The notes under the pieces were generated by a model. The model had not been told where the DNA came from. It searched no databases and saw only the letters and a program-made list of their open reading frames with translations. From Gammaproteobacteria bacterium (GTDB lineage Bacteria; Gemmatimonadota; Gemmatimonadetes; Longimicrobiales; Gaopeijiaceae): a stretch of 8,801 nt of DNA. This document shows, piece after piece, positions 5,425 to 8,801 of this stretch. Both the position numbers and the translations under genes were made by a program. The stretch is taken from positions 1 through 8,801 of the forward strand of contig VYDD01000108.1 in NCBI GenBank assembly GCA_009843625.1, read 5' to 3'. Numbering within the stretch: the first letter of the stretch is position 1; each line of letters opens with the position of its first letter.

Positions 5425-7462
5425 AGCTCTCTTCCAACTTCCCCAGATTGCGCTTCAGCAGTGCGTCCGGATCCGGGTCCCGCCCCATGAAGGCGCGGAA
5501 CATCTCGTCCGGTTCGCGGCTGTCCCCCTGCGCCAGGATCGTGTCCATGAAGGCCGCGCCCGCCTCCCGCGAGAGGACCCCTTCCCTGCGGAACCGCCCG
5601 AAGGCATCCGCCTCCAGCACCTCGGACCACATGTAGCTGTAGTAGGCCGAGGCGTAGCCACCCGCAAACAGATGGCTGAAGGTGGTGAGGATGTGGCTCC
5701 TGGCGAAGCTCTCTTCCGGAGCGAACGGCTTCATGACCTCTTCCGCGTACGACATCAACTCCCGTGTGCCATCGTACTCCCGATGAAGCCGCAGGTCGAG
5801 GGTCGCGAACCCCAGCTGCCTCATCTGCGCCTGGCCGCCCATGAAGCGGCGCGCCGCCAGCATGCGCCGGTACAGGTCGTCGGGCAGGGGCTCCCCGGTC
5901 TCGTGGTGCCCGGAGAAGATGGACAGCGCCTCGCGCTCCCAGGTCCAGTTTTCCATGATCTGCGAGGGCACTTCCACCCAGTCCCAGGGCACGTGCATCC
6001 CGGACCGGGAAGGCAGCGGCACCCGCGAGGTGCAGTGGTGCAGGAGATGCCCGAACTCGTGAAAGATGGTCTGGACGCTGCGGTGCGTGAGCAGGGCCGG
6101 CCTTCCCGGCACGGGCGGGGCGAAGTTGCCGGCCATCATGCCGGTGTGGGGCACGAAGTCTCCGTCCGGCTGCGGACCTCCGGTGGTCAGGGTCGCCATC
6201 CACGCCCCCTGGCGCTTTCCGGTGCGCGGGAACCAGTCGGTGTGGAACGACCCGAGGCGGGTGCCGTCCTCCGCGGTGAGGCGATAGGAGCGCACGTCCT
6301 CGTGCCACACATCCCTGGCCGGCACCTCCTCGACCCGGACTCCGAACACCCGCTCCACGATCTCGAACAGGCCGGCGAGGACGCGGTCGAGGGGAAACCA
6401 GGGACGGGTGACCTCGTCGTCGAACCGGAAGCGCTCGCGACGGAGCGCCTCCGCAACGTATGCCAGATCCCACGGCTTCAGCGGCCCGATCGCCATGCGC
6501 GCGGCCTTTTCCCGGACCATCGCCAGATCGCGCTGCCAGTACGGAAGGGTGCGCTCCCGCAGATCGCTGACGAAGTCGAAGGCTCGGGTTCCGGTGCGCG
6601 CCATGGCGTCGTCCAGGCGATAGTCGGAGAAGTCGCCGTACCCGAGCAAGCCCGCGAGCTCGCGTCTCAGCTCCAGGATGCGCGCGATGACCGGGCGGTT
6701 GTCGAGTTCGCCGTCCCGGCAGCGTCCCACGTAGGCCCGGTGGAGCTGCCGGCGCAGCTCGCGGTCGTGGGCGTACTTGAGGACCGGCTCGAAGGACGGG
6801 AAATCCAGCGTCAGCAGCCACCCTTCCAGGTCCTCCGCGCGGGCCTTGTGGCGGGCCAGCTCGAGGGCGGTGTCCGGGATGCCGTCGAGCCGGGCGCGCT
6901 CGTCCTTCGGGATGTGCAGCCGGAAGGCTTCCGTGGCGTCGAGGACGTTTTCCGAGAAGCGCCGCTCCAGCCGCGACAGCTCGACCCGGATCTCCTCGAC
7001 GCGGACGCGGGCCTCGTCGCCCAGATCGGCCCCGGCGGACCGGAACTGGTGCATCATCCTCTCGAGGTTGCGGCGGCGGAGCGGGCCGAGCGCTTCGGCC
7101 TCGGGAGTGCCTGAGAATGCCCGCACCGCCGCCCACAGGCCGCGGTGCAGCGGGAGCCGCGACCAGAACGCCGCGATCTCGGGCAGCACCGCGTTGTAGG
7201 CGTCCCTCAGCTCAGGAGTTTCCGCGACCGCCAGCAGAACCGTGACCGGCGCCAGCCCCTCCTCCACCTGCTGAACGATGTCGTCGAGGCGCTGGATGGT
7301 ATTGTCGTAGCTCGCGGGCGGCCCGCCGCTCCCGGCGAGGTCGTCGATCTCCGCCTGCGCCCGTTCCAGTACAGAACGCACGGACGGCGCCAGGCCGGAT
7401 GCGGTGATGCCCGCAAAGGTGGGCCGGGAACCCGCGGCTGGCGGCGTGACGGCGTCCGGCAT
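5423..7462 (-). CDS. M3-family zinc oligopeptidase (OpdA/thimet type)
   Basis: 679 residues, essentially the length of E. coli oligopeptidase A (PrlC/OpdA, about 680). The zinc site HEFGH is at 468-472 (catalytic Glu469). The third ligand Glu497 is 29 residues after the first His, the spacing known from thimet oligopeptidase (VEVPSQ..ENW). The substrate-side GGYASAYYSYMWSEV segment (601-615) is also intact, as is the mostly helical N-terminal half that narrows the active-site channel. There is no signal peptide, so it is cytosolic and should cut short internal peptides, including degradation products or cleaved signal peptides, to smaller fragments. The start follows the nicotinamidase stop codon by only 2 bases. 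No strong ribosome site is seen, which suggests translational coupling. No missing residues or frameshifts were found. Confidence 0.95.
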   Translation of the reverse strand: MPDAVTPPAAGSRPTFAGITASGLAPSVRSVLERAQAEIDDLAGSGGPPASYDNTIQRLDDIVQQVEEGLAPVTVLLAVAETPELRDAYNAVLPEIAAFWSRLPLHRGLWAAVRAFSGTPEAEALGPLRRRNLERMMHQFRSAGADLGDEARVRVEEIRVELSRLERRFSENVLDATEAFRLHIPKDERARLDGIPDTALELARHKARAEDLEGWLLTLDFPSFEPVLKYAHDRELRRQLHRAYVGRCRDGELDNRPVIARILELRRELAGLLGYGDFSDYRLDDAMARTGTRAFDFVSDLRERTLPYWQRDLAMVREKAARMAIGPLKPWDLAYVAEALRRERFRFDDEVTRPWFPLDRVLAGLFEIVERVFGVRVEEVPARDVWHEDVRSYRLTAEDGTRLGSFHTDWFPRTGKRQGAWMATLTTGGPQPDGDFVPHTGMMAGNFAPPVPGRPALLTHRSVQTIFHEFGHLLHHCTSRVPLPSRSGMHVPWDWVEVPSQIMENWTWEREALSIFSGHHETGEPLPDDLYRRMLAARRFMGGQAQMRQLGFATLDLRLHREYDGTRELMSYAEEVMKPFAPEESFARSHILTTFSHLFAGGYASAYYSYMWSEVLEADAFGRFRREGVLSREAGAAFMDTILAQGDSREPDEMFRAFMGRDPDPDALLKRNLGKLEES

Positions 7463-7464
7463 CG

Positions 7465-8235
7465 TTACCGGCCGGCCCCGGGCTGCCGGTCATCCGTCGG
7501 CGACGGCACGGACATCCGGCGGGCTCCCACGCCACCGGCCTCGGTCTCGTCCCGCGGAAGGTCGGCCACCTCGATGACCCGGCCCTTCCTTCTCCAGCGC
7601 GCCAGGGTGTCCTCCTCCGCCTCGAGCCCGAGACCCCACATCGCGTCGCGGATGGCGGTGACCCGGTGGCCGCGGGCCTGGAGGCCGTCGATCGCCTGGG
7701 TCACGCACACGTCGCGCGCCACCCCGGCCACGAAGAACTCCACCGGATCGAGCGCGCGCGCGATCGACTCCACGAAGAGGTCGGCGCCGCGATTGCCCTC
7801 GAACACGTCGAAGCGGTCCTTGCGGATGAGGACGGGCCGGGGACGGCGGCGCCAGCGCGCCAGCAGCGCGTGCACCTCGACAGGCGTCGCGTGCACCTGC
7901 AGCACGAGACAGTCGGAGGAGGCGAGCGAGGGAATGATCTCCGCGCCGAGGCGCTCCGCGGGATCCTCCGAGCGACCCATGCAGTGGGGCGGGTAGGTGC
8001 CCTTGCCCGGATCCGGGTTCTTCGCATCGATCTCGGCGTCGTCGTAGCCGTGCCAGTCGCCCGTATACACCACCAGGGCGGCGTGGGCATGCATCCATTC
8101 GACGGCCTCCACCAGCCGGGGCTTGGCCGTAACCGCTCCGGGATCGCCGTCGTCGAACAGGTCGCGAACGTACAGTCGCCCGTCCGGCTCCATGAAGTCC
8201 CGCTGCACATCCACCACCCATCCGATGCGTGTCAT
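7465..8235 (-). CDS. pncA: Nicotinamidase-type cysteine hydrolase (isochorismatase fold)
   Basis: 256 residues from the ATG at 8235; the open frame runs further upstream but there overlaps the preceding gene. The catalytic triad of the family is visible: Asp9 (VVDVQRDFM), Lys139 (IRKDRFDVF) and Cys177 (ARDVCVTQA). The metal site of nicotinamidases is also recognisable: Asp60 and His62 (GDWH) and His84 (YPPHC), with Glu68 perhaps filling the fourth position that is His or Glu in known enzymes. It should hydrolyse nicotinamide to nicotinate and ammonia in the cytosol. The next gene upstream uses nicotinate, which strongly supports this. Oddities: about 30 extra residues lie between the metal site and Lys139 (about 103-137, with His115 and His122), and there is a polar C-terminal tail (about 228-256). 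Typical PncA proteins are about 185-215 residues. Another amidase of the same fold remains possible. Confidence 0.82.
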   Translation of the reverse strand: MTRIGWVVDVQRDFMEPDGRLYVRDLFDDGDPGAVTAKPRLVEAVEWMHAHAALVVYTGDWHGYDDAEIDAKNPDPGKGTYPPHCMGRSEDPAERLGAEIIPSLASSDCLVLQVHATPVEVHALLARWRRRPRPVLIRKDRFDVFEGNRGADLFVESIARALDPVEFFVAGVARDVCVTQAIDGLQARGHRVTAIRDAMWGLGLEAEEDTLARWRRKGRVIEVADLPRDETEAGGVGARRMSVPSPTDDRQPGAGR

Positions 8236-8258
8236 TCGGGTCCGCCCCGTGATGAAGG

Positions 8259-8801
8259 TTACGCCACCCGCTCGAGCGACGGGTTGGCCCGATAGCGCCG
8301 TCCCGCCTTGGCGACCGGATCGTCGCCCACCTTCACGACGTCCGCCGTGAAGTTGACCTGGCCCCGGATCAGGGACGAGCCCACCCCGAAGGCGTCCACC
8401 GGAACCCCGTCGCTCCGGAAGCGGCGGATCCGGGCGCCGTCGAACCCTCCCGAGACCACGATGCGCACATGGCCGAAGCCGCCCTGGTCGAGGGCTTCCC
8501 GCACCTTGTGCACGAGCCACCGGTTCACGCCCCGAAGCTCGCTTGCGCGCGCGGCGCCCGCCTCCGCTTCCCGCGCGAGCGACCGGTCCACCATGTTCTC
8601 CGCCGTGTCCAGGCGGACGGCGTAGAGCTTCTCGCCCAGCGCCCGGGCCACCTCGAGCGCCGTCCGCACACAGTCGTTGTCGAAGTCCACCAGCGAAACG
8701 ACCCGCACGGAGTCCGGCACCCGGCGGGCGAGCGCCGCCGTGGCAGCGACCGTGTCCCCCGAGTACGCCGCGATCAGCGAGTGCGGCAGCGTGCCTTCCC
8801 C
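8259..8801 (-). CDS. pncB: Nicotinate phosphoribosyltransferase, C-terminal part (gene runs out of the window)
   Basis: The last 180 residues are visible; the start lies beyond base 8801. The frame is open to the window edge and reads GTLPHSLIAAYSGDTVAA, a family stretch that continues upstream of the GTG at 8720, so that GTG is an internal Val codon. Further landmarks are LVDFDNDC (about 37-44), YAVRLDTAENMVD, the phosphate-binding-loop-like VVSGGF (115-120), GVGSSL (139-144) and FTADVVKV. These fit nicotinate phosphoribosyltransferase, which joins nicotinate to PRPP (with ATP) to form nicotinate mononucleotide in the Preiss-Handler NAD salvage route. Family members are roughly 390-440 residues, so a little under half is present. 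It ends 23 bases before the nicotinamidase gene, which supplies its substrate. Confidence 0.9.
   Translation of the reverse strand, partial: GEGTLPHSLIAAYSGDTVAATAALARRVPDSVRVVSLVDFDNDCVRTALEVARALGEKLYAVRLDTAENMVDRSLAREAEAGAARASELRGVNRWLVHKVREALDQGGFGHVRIVVSGGFDGARIRRFRSDGVPVDAFGVGSSLIRGQVNFTADVVKVGDDPVAKAGRRYRANPSLERVA

Noticed and set aside
2903..7114. A 1403-codon open frame on the plus strand, antisense to the M14, propeller and M3 genes
   Set aside because: Its product is rich in Arg, His, Gly and Val with no domain, and it runs across three genes with clear catalytic motifs on the other strand. Long antisense frames are expected in GC-rich DNA where stop codons are rare.
4182..7136. 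A 984-codon minus-strand frame overlapping the propeller and M3 genes out of frame
   Set aside because: Low-complexity Arg/Gly/Pro/Ala product crossing a real gene boundary; a shadow of the true frames.
8236..8520. Upstream extension of the nicotinamidase frame
   Set aside because: It would overlap the nicotinate phosphoribosyltransferase gene in another frame and adds Arg/Gly-rich sequence before the conserved MTRIGWVVDVQRDF start.
1..8801. CRISPR array, tRNA/rRNA, insertion sequence, prophage, toxin-antitoxin or defence genes
   Set aside because: None were seen: no regularly spaced repeats with spacers, no transposase or integrase motifs, and no stretch left unexplained other than the 706-836 spacer.

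Overview
The window is GC-rich bacterial DNA with very tight gene packing. Six genes lie head to tail on the minus strand (8801 down to 837). They converge on one plus-strand gene at the left edge. The organism is most likely a Gram-negative-type bacterium with an outer membrane: there are two lipoproteins and a small outer-membrane barrel. The style of that barrel, together with a large lipoprotein M14 peptidase and a YncE-type propeller, reminds me of Gemmatimonadota. That placement is inference from family resemblance, not a measurement.

Left edge (1-705, plus): the 3' part of a short-chain dehydrogenase/reductase whose first residues lie outside the window. Positions 706-836 form a 131-bp convergent spacer with no gene. 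It is unusually rich in inverted and direct repeats: a hairpin right after the SDR stop codon, degenerate copies of AGAGGCCTC every 19-21 bases, and a 13-bp stem just past the end of the minus-strand gene run.

Minus strand in transcription order: (1) the C-terminal 180 residues of a nicotinate phosphoribosyltransferase (8801-8259, cut by the window edge); (2) a nicotinamidase-type cysteine hydrolase (8235-7465); (3) an M3-family oligopeptidase of the OpdA/thimet type (7462-5423); (4) a lipoprotein beta-propeller of YncE type (5413-4232); (5) a large lipoprotein M14 zinc carboxypeptidase-like protein with a C-terminal amidotransferase-like extension (4135-1355); (6) a small exported outer-membrane barrel-like protein (1358-837). 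Gaps are 23, 2, 9, 96 and -4 bases, so most or all are probably cotranscribed. The 96-base gap is the likeliest internal break.

The first two genes make a recognisable NAD salvage pair: nicotinamide to nicotinate, then nicotinate to nicotinate mononucleotide. The next four look like a peptide-handling group: a cytosolic oligopeptidase, an envelope metallopeptidase, and two envelope proteins of unknown role. I see no RNA gene, CRISPR array, insertion sequence, phage gene or defence system. Nothing here is clearly a new system. The most notable points are the repeat-rich convergent spacer, the architecture of the M14 protein, a Met-rich loop in the propeller and the modified nicotinamidase.
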